A stretch of 64,000 bases of DNA from Immundisolibacterales bacterium (GCA_026712715.1 JAPOPW010000002.1:25900-89899); one strand, 5' to 3'; positions 8,690-17,722 are shown, numbered from the stretch's first letter. Program-made: numbers and translations. The notes: generated from the letters alone by a model not told the origin.

Positions 8690-9045
8690 TTGGCGCGTTC
8701 ACCCCGTTCGACGATCACGCCAACGTCCGTCGCCCCCCGGATCGCATATCGCTTGTTGAGGCGAAGGCGCACCCACGGCACGGCGAACTCCTCGCGCACG
8801 AGCGCGGCCACCCGATCGGCCAGCGTCTCCACGAGCCGGAACTCCGAGCCCGATACGAAGTCGATGATGCGCTTGGTGATCGCCTTGTAGTCGAGGGCGT
8901 CCTCGATCCGATCGGAGGCGGCGGCGCGCGCGGCGTCGGTCGCCATCTCGATGTCCAGGGTGACCGTCTGCCGGATCCGGCGCTCCCATTCGTAGATCCC
9001 GATCGTCGTCTCGATGCGAAGATCGTTGAGAAAGATGATATCCAC
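8686..9045 (-). CDS. folB: Dihydroneopterin aldolase
   Basis: The 119-residue product matches FolB, which splits 7,8-dihydroneopterin to the hydroxymethyl pterin in folate synthesis. The N-terminus MDIIFLNDLRIETTIGIYEW is canonical, with the substrate Glu in GIYEWER, and the RLVETLADRVA and LRLNKRYAIRGATDVGV segments follow. I choose a GTG start at 9045 because it sits exactly at the family N-terminus; the open frame runs further upstream to 9240 through sequence that does not resemble FolB. It overlaps the Nudix gene by 4 bases. Its proximity to plsY, tsaD and rpsU matches the E. coli neighbourhood. Confidence 0.93.
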   Translation of the reverse strand: MDIIFLNDLRIETTIGIYEWERRIRQTVTLDIEMATDAARAAASDRIEDALDYKAITKRIIDFVSGSEFRLVETLADRVAALVREEFAVPWVRLRLNKRYAIRGATDVGVIVERGERAK

Positions 9046-9455
9046 CGGGACCGACCAGCAGGGGGAAACGGAGTCTAGCCCATTCTCCGAGCGGTCGCAG
9101 CCGGCGCGAATACGCCGGTGCCGGGCAGTGGAGGGGCTCGCCCCGGACCGTGCGGCGGCCGCCCGAAGAGCGGGTCGGGGCACCGGCGTGGACGCCGCTG
9201 CGGGACGCGCGGGGCCGGGTCGGCGCGCGGTTGCTAACATCCGTCTGCCAACGCCCGAGGACGCCGCCCATCGCCGTCACCGCCCCCAGCCCGACCGGAT
9301 ACCCCGGAGCCGCCGGCGCTCGCAATGCCCGGCCGGCGCGCGCCGGCGACCTCGTTTCACGCCGGCCCGGACCTTCACACCGGCGCGCGGGCGCCGCGGG
9401 AGGCGCTCCGCCCCGCCTCTCCCGTCCGCACCCGCTGCGCCTGCGAGACCGCCAC
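9046..9455. other. Intergenic region between folB and the plsY repeats
   Basis: About 410 bases between the divergent folB and plsY transcription units. It is very GC-rich and has long open frames on both strands that show no recognisable protein and look like GC-bias artefacts. Promoters for both units must lie here or in the adjacent repeats, but no convincing -35/-10 pair stands out. Confidence 0.5.
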
Positions 9456-9735
9456 GTGCTCGTGAATGGGCTTTCCCTCGCTTCCGGCGTCCGCGTCCAC
9501 CGGGCGCCCCGATGGTCGTGATCAAGCTTTCCATTGCTCCCGGCGTCCGCGTCCACCGGGCGCCCCGATGGTCGTGATCAAGCTTTCCATTGCTCCCGGC
9601 GTTCGCGTCCACCGGGCGCCCCGATGGTCGTGATCAAGCTTCCCATTGCTCCCGGCGCTCGCGGCTGGTGGGCACTTCGATGGTCTTAGTCAAGCTTCCC
9701 CTTGCTTCCGGCGCTCGCGCCTACCGTGCACTCCG
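9456..9735 (+). repeat. Five tandem 56-bp repeats, each with an overlapping 22-codon ORF, ending at the plsY start codon
   Basis: Units start at 9456, 9512, 9568, 9624 and 9680, and the sixth period begins exactly at the plsY ATG (9736). Units 2 and 3 differ at one base; units 1, 4 and 5 are diverged. Every unit opens with ATG (GTG in unit 1) and encodes a 21-residue peptide such as MVVIKLSIAPGVRVHRAPRW plus S. Each stop (TGA or TAG) lies seven bases into the next unit's start region, so consecutive mini-ORFs overlap by 10 bases and change frame each time (56 is not a multiple of 3). The last mini-ORF (9680-9745) overlaps plsY codons 1-3. The first ~33 bases of plsY resemble the unit, suggesting the array grew from the gene's own 5' end. 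Confidence 0.9.
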
Positions 9736-10329
9736 ATGGTCGTAGTTGCGCTCTTCGTCGCCGCCGGCTACCTCCTCGGCTCCATCTCGACGGCGGTCCT
9801 CGTCTCGCGGGCCCTCGGCACCGAGGACCCTCGCGCCGGCGGGTCCGGAAATCCGGGAGCCACCAACGTTCTGCGCCTGTCCGGACGGATGCCCGCAGCG
9901 CTCACCCTCGCGGGCGACGTGCTGAAGGGCCTCGTCCCGGTGCTCGCGGCCCGGACCGCCGAGCTTCCGCCCGGAGAAATTGCCCTGGTGGGCCTCGCCG
10001 CCTTCCTCGGCCATGTCTACCCGGTGTTCTTCGCCTTCAAGGGTGGCAAGGGGGTTGCCACCGCGCTCGGGGCCCTGCTCGGGGTGGAGCCGCTCCTCGC
10101 GGCGGCGGTCCTCGCCACCTGGCTCGTGGCGGTCGGCATCACTCGCTACTCTTCGCTTGCCGCGCTCGCCGCGTCCGTGCTCGCGCCCGCCTACGCCTTC
10201 GCGCTCTCCGGAGACTCACGCGTGGTGGGCGCGGTCGCGGTCATGACGGTGCTACTCGTCTGGCGGCACCGCGGCAACATCCGCCGCCTCCTCGCCGGCG
10301 AGGAGGGACGCATCGGGCGCGCGAAGTGA
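9736..10329 (+). CDS. plsY: Acyl-phosphate:glycerol-3-phosphate acyltransferase
   Basis: PlsY makes lysophosphatidic acid from acyl-phosphate and glycerol-3-phosphate, the first acylation of phospholipid synthesis, in the inner membrane. The 197-residue chain has the three conserved motifs: [12 protein letters not shown] (~36-47), FKGGKGVAT (~98-106) and [15 protein letters not shown] near the end, among five hydrophobic segments. The ATG at 9736 gives the standard N-terminus ([19 protein letters not shown]). Frame extends upstream into the repeat array and could mislead gene callers. No Shine-Dalgarno is visible, so initiation may depend on coupling to the preceding mini-ORF. The 3' end overlaps the convergent tsaD by 78 bases. 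Confidence 0.95.
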   Translation: MVVVALFVAAGYLLGSISTAVLVSRALGTEDPRAGGSGNPGATNVLRLSGRMPAALTLAGDVLKGLVPVLAARTAELPPGEIALVGLAAFLGHVYPVFFAFKGGKGVATALGALLGVEPLLAAAVLATWLVAVGITRYSSLAALAASVLAPAYAFALSGDSRVVGAVAVMTVLLVWRHRGNIRRLLAGEEGRIGRAK

Positions 10330-11316
10330 GTCGAGGGGCCAGCGCGCGCGCGCGCCGAACGCGGGTGGCTGGCGTTCGCCGGCCCGCAGGCGCAGGTACC
10401 CCGCGAACGCGACCATCGCGCCGTTGTCCGTGCACAGCTCCGGACGCGGGTAGAAGACGCGCGCATCGAGGCGACGGACGAGCCGCTCGCGCAGGCGCCG
10501 GTTCGCCCCCACGCCGCCCGAGACCACCAGGCGGTCGAAACCGGTCTCACGGAGCGCGCGGCGGCACTTGATGTACAAGGTGTCGACCACCGCTTCCTCG
10601 AACGCCCGGGCGACGTCGGCGGCAAGGGCCGGACCGGGCGGCTCGTCCCGAAACGTCCGCAGTGCATGAGTCTTGAGCCCGCTGAAGCTGAAGTCGAGTC
10701 CCGGACGGTCGGTCATGGGTCGTGGGAACCGGAAACGGTCGGGGTCGCCGTCCCGGGCGAGGGCGGCAAGCGCCGGCCCCCCCGGATAACCGAGCCCGAG
10801 GAGCTTCGCGGTCTTGTCGAACGCCTCGCCGGCCGCATCGTCGAGCGATTCGCCGATGATCCGGTACTCCCCGGGGGCGCGCACGGCCACGAGCTGGGTA
10901 TGGCCGCCGGAAACCAGCAGGGCGAGGAACGGAAACTCGGGGACCGGTGCTTCGAGAAGCGGCGCGAGCAGGTGGGCCTCGAGATGATGCACCGCCACCG
11001 CGGGGACTCCCCAGCCCCAGGCGAGGCTCCTCCCCACCGCAGCCCCCACGAGAAGCGCCCCGATGAGCCCCGGACCTCCGGTATACGCCACTCCGTCGAT
11101 GTCGGACGCCCTCCGCCCGGCTTCCGCGAGGGCCTCGCGAACCAGGGGCAGGACCCGGCGGATGTGATCCCGGGCCGCAATCTCGGGGACCACGCCGCCG
11201 TACTCCGCGTGCAGGTCGACCTGACTGTGCAGGCGGTTCGCCACGAGTCCGAGGCAGCCGTCGTAGAGGGCCACCCCGGTCTCGTCGCACGAGGATTCGA
11301 TGCCGAGCACCAGCAC
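10252..11316 (-). CDS. tsaD: tRNA N6-adenosine threonylcarbamoyltransferase
   Basis: TsaD transfers the threonylcarbamoyl group to A37 of ANN-reading tRNAs. The 354-residue protein has the family start [19 protein letters not shown], the iron-binding HHLEAH motif, [10 protein letters not shown], and [16 protein letters not shown] near the C-terminus. The last ~26 residues are encoded antisense to the end of plsY, a convergent overlap. It is divergent from rpsU. A Sua5/YrdC-like protein (52466-53182) might act earlier in the same pathway, but that member is atypical. Confidence 0.96.
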   Translation of the reverse strand: MLVLGIESSCDETGVALYDGCLGLVANRLHSQVDLHAEYGGVVPEIAARDHIRRVLPLVREALAEAGRRASDIDGVAYTGGPGLIGALLVGAAVGRSLAWGWGVPAVAVHHLEAHLLAPLLEAPVPEFPFLALLVSGGHTQLVAVRAPGEYRIIGESLDDAAGEAFDKTAKLLGLGYPGGPALAALARDGDPDRFRFPRPMTDRPGLDFSFSGLKTHALRTFRDEPPGPALAADVARAFEEAVVDTLYIKCRRALRETGFDRLVVSGGVGANRRLRERLVRRLDARVFYPRPELCTDNGAMVAFAGYLRLRAGERQPPAFGARARWPLDSLRAPDASLLAGEEAADVAAVPPDE

Positions 11317-11367
11317 GGTACGGACCGCCGGACAGTGAGTGATTGGAGATGGCGATTATGCGCCACT

Positions 11368-11396
11368 TTGCGCACCGGCCCGGTGAGCGGTATCAT
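11368..11396 (+). promoter_or_regulatory. Candidate sigma-70 promoter of the rpsU-dnaG-rpoD operon
   Basis: TTGCGC at 11368-11373 and TATCAT at 11391-11396 with a 17-base spacer, about 38 bases before the rpsU ATG. This is the expected location of the main macromolecular-synthesis promoter. Confidence 0.55.
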
Positions 11397-11433
11397 GCGC
11401 GGCCCGTCACGGTGGCCGACCAAGGGAGCCCAC

Positions 11434-11661
11434 ATGCCGGTAGTCCGGGTCAAGGACAACGAACCTTTCGACATCGCCCTCAGGCGCTTCAAGCGCTCCT
11501 GCGAGAAGGCGGGAATCCTCACCGAGGCGCGGCGCCGGGAGTTCTACGAGAAGCCGACCGCGATGCGCAAGCGCAAGGCGGCGGCGGCCGTGAAGCGCTA
11601 CCAGAAGAAGCTCGCTCGCGAGGCGATGCGCCGGCAGCAGGGCCACCAGCGCCGCCACTGA
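11434..11661 (+). CDS. rpsU: 30S ribosomal protein S21
   Basis: This 75-residue basic protein starts [20 protein letters not shown] and shows the S21 core [20 protein letters not shown] followed by a Lys/Arg-rich tail. S21 helps mRNA binding in initiation. An AAGGGAG Shine-Dalgarno lies about 6 bases upstream of the ATG, which is much better placed than starts in the long upstream frame. It opens the rpsU-yqeY-dnaG-rpoD run that couples ribosome, primase and sigma-factor supply. Confidence 0.96.
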   Translation: MPVVRVKDNEPFDIALRRFKRSCEKAGILTEARRREFYEKPTAMRKRKAAAAVKRYQKKLAREAMRRQQGHQRRH

Positions 11662-11753
11662 CGTTTCCGGCCCGCCCGGCACGAGGCGGCCGCCTGCACT
11701 ACAGGAACCTCGCGCGGCCGCGAACTCCCGTGGCCGCCAGCCCGTGGGCCGTC

Positions 11754-12200
11754 ATGGATACCCTCAAGGAACGAATACGACAGGACACCGTGGCCGCGAT
11801 GCGCTCCCGGGACCGGACCCGTCTCGCCGCCCTCCGGCTGGTCGCGGCCGAGATCAAGCAGCGTGAGGGCGACGGCCGCCAGCCGCTCGAAGATGCCGGC
11901 GTGCTGGCCGTTCTCGACCGGATGCTGAAGCAGCGGCGCGATTCCGCAGAGCAGTTCCGGTCGGCCGGACGCGAAGAGCTGGCCGCGGCCGAGACGTTCG
12001 AGATCGAGGTAATCGAGGCCTACCTGCCCGCGCCGCTCGGGAACGAGGACGTCGTAGCGCTGGTCGAGGCGGCGATCGCCGAGACGGGCGCATCCACCAT
12101 GCGCGACATGGGCGGGGTCATGGCCCGGCTGCGACCGCAGGTCCAGGGGCGCGCGGACATGGCCGAGGTGAGCCGGCTCGTTCGGGGTCGCCTCGCCTGA
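11754..12200 (+). CDS. GatB/YqeY domain-containing protein
   Basis: A 148-residue protein matching the YqeY family along its length, starting MDTLKERIRQDTVAAMRSRD. YqeY resembles the C-terminal tRNA-binding domain of GatB; its role in bacteria is not firmly known, though amidation or tRNA-related functions are proposed. Family landmarks include LRLVAAEIKQRE, RRDSAEQF and the EAYLPAPL segment, ending with GRADMAEVSRLVRGRL. It commonly sits between rpsU and dnaG in many Gammaproteobacteria, as here. The gap from rpsU is 92 bases and to dnaG about 200 bases. Confidence 0.93.
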   Translation: MDTLKERIRQDTVAAMRSRDRTRLAALRLVAAEIKQREGDGRQPLEDAGVLAVLDRMLKQRRDSAEQFRSAGREELAAAETFEIEVIEAYLPAPLGNEDVVALVEAAIAETGASTMRDMGGVMARLRPQVQGRADMAEVSRLVRGRLA

Positions 12201-12402
12201 TCTCCCCGCTCCTCCTCCGACCACCGCTCCGGCTTCCGTCCCGCCTCTTCCATCCTCTCGCCGGCGCGCCTTGATCGGCCGCCGCCCGGCGCATATCTTC
12301 GACCCGAGCCCGGAACAATCGCCGACTTCGGTGGTTTCCTTCGGGCTGGAAGCGCACCGGCGCCCGCACCCGGACGGCCCGTCCGGCGAGGAGGATTCCC
12401 GG

Positions 12403-14271
12403 TTGGCAGTCGCATCCGGCCGCATACCCTCGGCGTTCATCGACGACCTCCTCGCGCGCGTGGACATCGTGGACGTCATCGAGCCCCGGGTGCAGCTCCG
12501 GCAGCGCGGTCGCAGCCTCCTTGCCCGCTGTCCCTTCCACGAGGAGCGGACCCCTTCCTTCAGCGTGAGCCGCGAGAAGCAGTTCTACTACTGCTTCGGC
12601 TGCCGGGCGAGCGGAACCGCGATCACCTTCCTGATGGAATACGACGGGCTCGGGTTCGTCGACGCGATCGAGGAGCTGGCCGCCCGGGCCGGCCTCGAGG
12701 TTCCGCGCACGGGACCCGGACGGGGGGAGGCGGGACGGCCCGATCCCGCGGCGGGCCTCGACCCGGTCTACGCGGTGCTCGACCGCGCGAACCGCCACTA
12801 CCGGCGCCAGCTCCGCGAGCACTCGGGACGCGCGCGGGCGGTCGATTACCTGAAATCCCGGGGCGTGTCCGGCGAGCTCGCAGCGCGCTTCGAGCTCGGA
12901 TTCGCGCCGCCCGGCTGGGAAGGGCTCGTGTCCGCGCTCGGCGATGCGGGAGGCGAGGTGCTGGAACGCGCGGGCCTCGTTGCCCGCCGCGACGCCGGCA
13001 CGCACTACGACCGATTCCGGGACCGGGTGATGTTCCCGATCCGCGACCGGCGGGGAAGGGTCGTCGGCTTCGGCGGGCGGGTCATCGGCGACGGGGAGCC
13101 GAAGTACCTCAACTCGCCCGACGGGCCGGCATTCCACAAGGGTCGCGAGCTCTACGGCCAGCACCAGGTGCTGCGCGGACGCGGGAGCCGTCCCGCGCGG
13201 CTCGTGGTGGTGGAGGGATACATGGACGTGGTCGCGCTCGCCCAGTTCGGGATCGACTACGCGGTGGCGACCCTCGGCACGGCGGCGACCCGCGATCACC
13301 TGCAGCAGCTCTACCGCTCCACGGATGAGGTCGTCTTCTGTTTCGACGGCGACACCGCGGGACGGGACGCGGCCTGGCGGGCCCTCGAGCAGGCGCTGCC
13401 CCTCATGCGCGGCGGACGCAAGGCGTCGTTTCTCCTGCTCCCCCAGGGAGAGGATCCGGATTCCTTCGTCCGCAAGCACGGGGCGGAGACGTTCGAGACG
13501 GCCGCGGCGAAGGCCGCGCCGCTCTCCGAGCTGATGTTCTCGACCCTGGAGAGCGAGGCGGACCCGTCCTCTCTCGAGGGGCGGGCCCGGCTGGTGGAAC
13601 GGGCCGCCGCGCTCATCGCCACGACTCCCGCAGGGGCCTTTCGCGCCATGCTCGCGAACCGCGCCGCGGAGGCCGGCCGCATGACGCGCGAGGAGGTGGA
13701 GGCGCTCGTGCGCGGCGCGAGGGGAAGCGACCGCCGTTCCTCCGGGGAGGGCCGGCCGGGCGGAGGCGAGCGGCCAGCCGGGACCCGGGCGCGGGACGAC
13801 GGACGCGCTCCTTCGCTCGTGCGACAGGCGATCCGCCTCGTGCTGCACCAACCTTCGCTTGCGCGGGTCGCCGTGAGAACGGAGGACATGATGGGGGTCA
13901 TCGAGCGGCTGGAGCAGAGGGGCGCGCCGCTCCTCGCCGAGCTGCTCCGGACCGCGGGGGCGGACCAGCGCCTCACCACCGCCGCGCTCGTCGAGCGGTA
14001 CCGGGACCACGAGGCAGGGCCGCACCTCGCACGGCTCGCCGGCGAGTCCCTCCTCATCGAGGACGAGGACGCCCGGAAAGCGGAGTTCACCGGGGTGCTG
14101 AGCGGGCTGCGGGAGACCGATCGCCGGCAGCGGCTGGAACGACTGCGCACCAGGATGCGGTCGAGCCCGCTCGGTGCGGCCGAAGAGCGGGAGTATCTTC
14201 GGCTGCTCGCCGAGGACGGAGGTCGGCGGACGCCCGCCGGACGGACACGTCCGCGGAGCCTTCGTCGTTGA
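12403..14271 (+). CDS. dnaG: DNA primase
   Basis: DnaG makes RNA primers at the replication fork. The 622-residue product has the N-terminal CHC2 zinc finger (CPFHEERTPSFSVS...FYYCFGC, ~42-66), the catalytic core, and the Toprim motif with the acidic triad (VVVEGYMDVV, VFCFDGDTAG). The C-terminal helicase-binding domain is less conserved. I place the start at TTG 12403 because a perfect GAGGAGGA Shine-Dalgarno (12388-12395) lies seven bases upstream and it gives the canonical N-terminus (ASGRIPSAFIDDLLARVDIV). The earlier in-frame start at 12271 would add unrelated sequence. The last codons overlap the -35 of the rpoD promoter. Confidence 0.95.
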   Translation: MAVASGRIPSAFIDDLLARVDIVDVIEPRVQLRQRGRSLLARCPFHEERTPSFSVSREKQFYYCFGCRASGTAITFLMEYDGLGFVDAIEELAARAGLEVPRTGPGRGEAGRPDPAAGLDPVYAVLDRANRHYRRQLREHSGRARAVDYLKSRGVSGELAARFELGFAPPGWEGLVSALGDAGGEVLERAGLVARRDAGTHYDRFRDRVMFPIRDRRGRVVGFGGRVIGDGEPKYLNSPDGPAFHKGRELYGQHQVLRGRGSRPARLVVVEGYMDVVALAQFGIDYAVATLGTAATRDHLQQLYRSTDEVVFCFDGDTAGRDAAWRALEQALPLMRGGRKASFLLLPQGEDPDSFVRKHGAETFETAAAKAAPLSELMFSTLESEADPSSLEGRARLVERAAALIATTPAGAFRAMLANRAAEAGRMTREEVEALVRGARGSDRRSSGEGRPGGGERPAGTRARDDGRAPSLVRQAIRLVLHQPSLARVAVRTEDMMGVIERLEQRGAPLLAELLRTAGADQRLTTAALVERYRDHEAGPHLARLAGESLLIEDEDARKAEFTGVLSGLRETDRRQRLERLRTRMRSSPLGAAEEREYLRLLAEDGGRRTPAGRTRPRSLRR

Positions 14272-14296
14272 ACTCACTGCCCTATTCGACTAAAAT
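14268..14296 (+). promoter_or_regulatory. Candidate rpoD-proximal sigma-70 promoter overlapping the dnaG stop codon
   Basis: TTGAAC at 14268-14273 spans the dnaG TGA stop (14269-14271), and TAAAAT lies at 14291-14296 after a 17-base spacer. The start would be about 25 bases before the rpoD ATG, allowing rpoD to be expressed apart from dnaG. Confidence 0.55.
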
Positions 14297-14326
14297 GGCC
14301 TGTTCCCTCGACATCGGTCTCGCGCA

Positions 14327-16159
14327 ATGCAAGACATCATGAATCTCGACGACCAGCAGTCCCGCCTCAAGCTCCTCATCGCCAAGGGCAAGGAGCAGGG
14401 ATACCTCACGTACGCCGAGGTCAACGATCACCTTCCGGAAGGCATTGTCGATACGGAGCAGATCGAAGACATCGTCAGCATGATCAACGACATGGGCATC
14501 ACGGTGCACGAAGTCGCGCCGGATGCCGACGATCTGCTGATGATGGAGACCGAAGTCAACACCGACGAGGATGCGGCCGAAGAGGCGGCCGCGGCGCTCG
14601 CGACCCTCGACGCGGAGTTCGGGCGCACCACCGATCCGGTTCGGATGTACATGCGCGAGATGGGAACGGTCGACCTCCTCACGCGCGAGGGGGAGATCAA
14701 GATTGCCCGGCGCATCGAGGAAGGACTGAAGGAGGTCGTCGCGTCGCTCGCCTGCTATCCGCGGGTCGTCGAACACGTGCTCGAGGTGCTCGCCGCGGTG
14801 GCGGAGGGCCAGATCCGGCTGAACGATGTCGTCGTCGGCTTCGGCGACCGGGATGCCGCGGCGGAGGCCGCGCGGCGCGCGGCGGCGGAGCGGGAAGAGG
14901 CCGAGAAGAATTCCGCGAACAACTCGGACAACGAGGAGCCGATAGATACCGGCCCTACCGTCGAAGAAGCGAAGACGCGGCTCCAGGGGCTGCGGAAAAC
15001 GTTCCAGCGGCTCATCGCCTCGTACGGTCGGTACGGCCCGAAGAGCAAGCGCACGTCGAACCTGCGCGAGAAGCTCGTCGAGGAGTTTCTCGAGATCCGG
15101 CTCACCCCGAAGGTGGTCGACATTCTGTCGAGTCTGCTCCGCGAGGACATCGAGCAGATCCGGGAGCACGAGCGGGCCATCCAGAAGCTGTGCGTCGTGG
15201 AGGCGAAGATGCCCCGCCCGACCTTCATCAAGAGCTTCCAGGCGTCCGGCATGGAAGCGGAGTGGCTCGATGCGCACGTCGCGGAGGAGGCCGACTGGAG
15301 CGCCGCGCTCGAGGAGCGTCGGGTGGATATCCAGCGGCACCAGAAGAAGCTCACCGCGATCGTGGAACGCGGCCGGATTCCGATCACCGAGCTCAAGGAC
15401 ATCAACCGGCGCAAGTCCCTCGGCGAAGCGAAGGCGAGCCGGGCGAAGAAGGAGATGGTGGAAGCCAACCTGCGGCTCGTCATCTCGATTGCGAAGAAGT
15501 ACACGAACCGCGGACTTCAGTTCCTCGACCTCATCCAGGAGGGGAACATCGGCCTGATGAAGGCGGTCGACAAGTTCGAGTACCGGCGGGGCTACAAGTT
15601 CTCGACCTATGCCACGTGGTGGATTCGGCAGGCGATCACCCGCTCGATCGCCGACCAGGCCCGCACCATCCGGATCCCGGTGCACATGATCGAGACCATC
15701 AACAAGCTCAACCGGGTGTCGCGCCAGATCCTCCAGGAGCAGGGCCGCGAGCCGACTCCCGAGGAGCTCGCCGAGCGCATGGAGATGCCGGAAGACAAGG
15801 TCCGCCGCGTGCTCAAGATCGCGAAGGAGCCGATCTCGATGGAAACTCCGATCGGCGACGACGAGGATTCGCATCTCGGCGATTTCATCGAGGACACGAC
15901 CATCCTCTCGCCGGTCGATGCGGCGACCTCGGAAGGGCTCCGGGAGGCGACCCAGAACGTGCTTGCGACCCTCACCCACCGCGAGGCGAAGGTGCTCCGG
16001 ATGCGGTTCGGAATCGAGATGAACACCGACCACACCCTCGAGGATGTCGGCAAGCAGTTCGACGTGACGCGCGAGCGCATCCGCCAGATAGAGGCCAAGT
16101 CGTTGCGCAAGCTTCGCCACCCGAGCCGCTCGGAGAGCCTGCGCAGCTTCATCGAGTGA
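14327..16159 (+). CDS. rpoD: RNA polymerase primary sigma factor (sigma-70)
   Basis: At 610 residues this is a full-length group 1 sigma factor that directs RNA polymerase to housekeeping promoters. Region 1.1 ([20 protein letters not shown]) is at the N-terminus, then the non-conserved acidic insert, region 1.2 ([11 protein letters not shown]), 2.3-2.4 ([20 protein letters not shown]), region 3, and 4.2 ([20 protein letters not shown]) ending near [11 protein letters not shown]. The insert between regions 1.2 and 2 is large, as in gammaproteobacterial RpoD. A tRNA gene follows 46 bases downstream on the same strand. Confidence 0.98.
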   Translation: MQDIMNLDDQQSRLKLLIAKGKEQGYLTYAEVNDHLPEGIVDTEQIEDIVSMINDMGITVHEVAPDADDLLMMETEVNTDEDAAEEAAAALATLDAEFGRTTDPVRMYMREMGTVDLLTREGEIKIARRIEEGLKEVVASLACYPRVVEHVLEVLAAVAEGQIRLNDVVVGFGDRDAAAEAARRAAAEREEAEKNSANNSDNEEPIDTGPTVEEAKTRLQGLRKTFQRLIASYGRYGPKSKRTSNLREKLVEEFLEIRLTPKVVDILSSLLREDIEQIREHERAIQKLCVVEAKMPRPTFIKSFQASGMEAEWLDAHVAEEADWSAALEERRVDIQRHQKKLTAIVERGRIPITELKDINRRKSLGEAKASRAKKEMVEANLRLVISIAKKYTNRGLQFLDLIQEGNIGLMKAVDKFEYRRGYKFSTYATWWIRQAITRSIADQARTIRIPVHMIETINKLNRVSRQILQEQGREPTPEELAERMEMPEDKVRRVLKIAKEPISMETPIGDDEDSHLGDFIEDTTILSPVDAATSEGLREATQNVLATLTHREAKVLRMRFGIEMNTDHTLEDVGKQFDVTRERIRQIEAKSLRKLRHPSRSESLRSFIE

Positions 16160-16205
16160 GGGCGAGCGGCGAAGTCCTTCGCCGCTCCCTCGCCCCGGAC
16201 GGGCC

Positions 16206-16282
16206 GGGCCTGTAGCTCAGTTGGTCAGAGCAGCGGACTCATAATCCGTCGGTCGAAGGTTCGAGTCCTTCCGGGCCCACCA
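16206..16282 (+). tRNA. tRNA with CAU anticodon (Ile2 or Met)
   Basis: A 77-base tRNA with encoded CCA. The acceptor stem pairs GGGCCTG with CGGGCCC, the anticodon loop reads CTCATAA (anticodon CAT at 16239-16241), and the T arm has GGTTCGAGTCC. A CAU tRNA directly after rpoD is often the lysidine-modified tRNA-Ile2 in Gammaproteobacteria, but the sequence alone does not exclude elongator Met; the initiator is unlikely since position 1 pairs with 72. The 3' half is the integration target (attL side) of the following island. Confidence 0.93.
16230..16282 (+). repeat. Attachment-site repeat (intact tRNA 3' end, left boundary of island)
   Basis: This 53-bp stretch from the D-arm/anticodon stem to the CCA end recurs at 19150-19202, 2920 bases downstream, with two mismatches. 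Such duplications of tRNA 3' ends are the usual mark of tyrosine-recombinase integration. Confidence 0.85.
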
Positions 16283-16378
16283 AATCAGAAAATCAATTAC
16301 ATATTTTTTTCAAGAACCAGAATTTTCCCGCATCGTAGCCAGGTCACGCGGAGGTCACGTCGAGAACCTGCGATATGG

Positions 16379-16636
16379 ATGAGGGACCCGAAGGGCACAG
16401 GAACGAACGCCGAGGGTGACCGTTTCCACGGCACGACGACGTTCGACGGCGGGTTCGGGGGCACCGTCGCTGCCGGGTACAGGGTCAGCCCGAGGCTCCG
16501 GGGCGAAATCGATCTCGGGTACCGCAGGGCGGGGATCGACGACACGACGGCACGGTACGAACTCTACCTGCCCGTGCAGGCATCCGGGATCGACGGGCAC
16601 GTGTCGTCGCTCTGCCTGATGGCGAGCAGGATCTAG
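16379..16636 (+). pseudogene. Fragment of an outer-membrane beta-barrel protein
   Basis: The ~70 residues from FHGTTTFDGGFGGTVAAGYR to DGHVSSLCLMAS resemble the first beta-hairpins of small Omp25/OmpA-like outer-membrane barrels (alternating aromatic and polar residues; GYRVSPRLRGEIDLGYRR). There is no signal peptide and the frame stops after about four strands, while complete members have 160-200 residues. It therefore looks like a broken gene carried in the island. No Shine-Dalgarno is evident at the nominal start. The assignment rests on pattern resemblance and is tentative. Confidence 0.4.
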
Positions 16637-16740
16637 GCGCACGAAGCGGGCCGGTTGGAGCCGGGCGGGAGAACCGTGCCGTACTGGGAGAAGGTGTCGT
16701 AGCGCAAGGTTGGCGCGCCGCCTGCACGCAATCTCTGCGC

Positions 16741-17154
16741 CTACCCTTCCGTCCAGTGCGCCGCGACTTCATCCCACTCGTCGTCGGACCCGGCGGGCCA
16801 CGGCGGCATCGTCACGGCGAAAGCCGAGAGCGGTGAATCTCCGACGCTCCGGAACTGGAACGACGTTCCGGCCGGTATCGTCAGGCACAGGTCAGGGTGG
16901 AGCGAGACCACCTCTTCACGTCCGCCATCGCGCCGCCACATCTCGCCGCAGCCGGCGAGGATGAACCAGACTTCATCGACCGTGCGATGACGGCCTGCCC
17001 GGGAGACCGCGCCCGGTGCGAGCTCGAAGTGCGCTGCGCTTCCAGAAGGGAGGGAGAGCAGCTCGCGTACGTGCGATCCGTCCGGCGCGGTCACCGTGGG
17101 TTCGGAGGGAAGGTGCATCGCTCCGAAGCCCGGGGTTCGCTCGTGGTCTGGCAT
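16741..17154 (-). CDS. Small cupin-domain protein
   Basis: A 137-residue single-domain cupin beginning MPDHERTPGFGAMHLP. The first cupin motif is recognisable (HFELAPGAVSRAGRHRTVDEVWFILAG), with His and Glu in metal-site positions, and the second is seen as HPDLCLTIPAGTSFQFRSVG. Many such proteins are sugar-binding, isomerase or sensory proteins, so a function is not assigned. The frame is open further upstream to 17673, but that part resembles a different gene fragment, so the ATG at 17154 is preferred. It ends close to a TA-rich join. The gene appears intact although its neighbours are decayed. Confidence 0.65.
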   Translation of the reverse strand: MPDHERTPGFGAMHLPSEPTVTAPDGSHVRELLSLPSGSAAHFELAPGAVSRAGRHRTVDEVWFILAGCGEMWRRDGGREEVVSLHPDLCLTIPAGTSFQFRSVGDSPLSAFAVTMPPWPAGSDDEWDEVAAHWTEG

Positions 17155-17496
17155 GCCGACTGCTCCCTGTGCGTGAAAGGGAGTATCACCGGTGACCGCG
17201 CTCACGGAAAAGGGACCATCTCCACCCTGTGCCATTTGCCAACTCGATCGCAGACTTGCGGCCGATCGAGCCAAGTGGGCGGGCCCCATTGTAAACGGCC
17301 CACCAAGCTCCGAATCTCGATCGTGCACCACCCAGGCAGGAGGAGTTCGAAGCAGTAAGGCCCACGGCCCGAAACGACCCATCCTCCGAGCCGAATCGGT
17401 ACGGAACTTATCGAATAGTCCCATCCCTTGGCTTGGTGCGTTGCTAAAGATGCTGGTGGACGTCCGCCGCGCCAGTGTCCATGCTCGACCCTTCGG

Positions 17497-17673
17497 GCCC
17501 TGACGCGTGAGGTGTGTCACCCGTTCCTCGGTGAACTGTTCCCATTCGACTGGGGACATCAAGTCCAACCGAGCCACGGACGGAATGGGCATTCGTCGCG
17601 AAACCTGTACGGCCGTAGGGACCGGACCCAAATGAGGTGCGACCTTGCGCAGGGTGAACTCCGTTGCGGTCAT
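17497..17673 (-). pseudogene. N-terminal fragment of a restriction-endonuclease-like protein (tentative)
   Basis: The frame starting at 17673 opens with about 59 residues that look like a real protein start (MTATEFTLRKVAPHLGPVPT, then LDLMSPVEWEQFTEE). The SPVEWEQFTEE pattern recalls the entry to Mrr-type nuclease domains, but the continuation loses any resemblance and fuses in frame into the cupin. It lies just downstream of the Mrr-like C-terminal fragment on the same strand. I read the pair as remains of a defence-related region; the family call is weak. Confidence 0.3.
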
Positions 17674-17722
17674 CGCGACCTGCGCACCGCGACCGAGCCT
17701 ACCCGCCCGTTTCCGCGACGAT

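Noticed and set aside
9456..9735. CRISPR array interpretation of the 56-bp repeats
   Set aside because: Units are contiguous with no spacers, no cas genes are nearby, and the repeats contain in-phase starts and stops, so this is a tandem repeat.
9646..9735. N-terminal extension of PlsY upstream of 9736
   Set aside because: The extension would translate repeat units 4 and 5 in a phase different from their own mini-ORFs and precedes a canonical PlsY N-terminus.
12118..14277. 719-codon minus-strand frame opposite dnaG
   Set aside because: Shadow of the primase gene; no start signal or recognisable protein.
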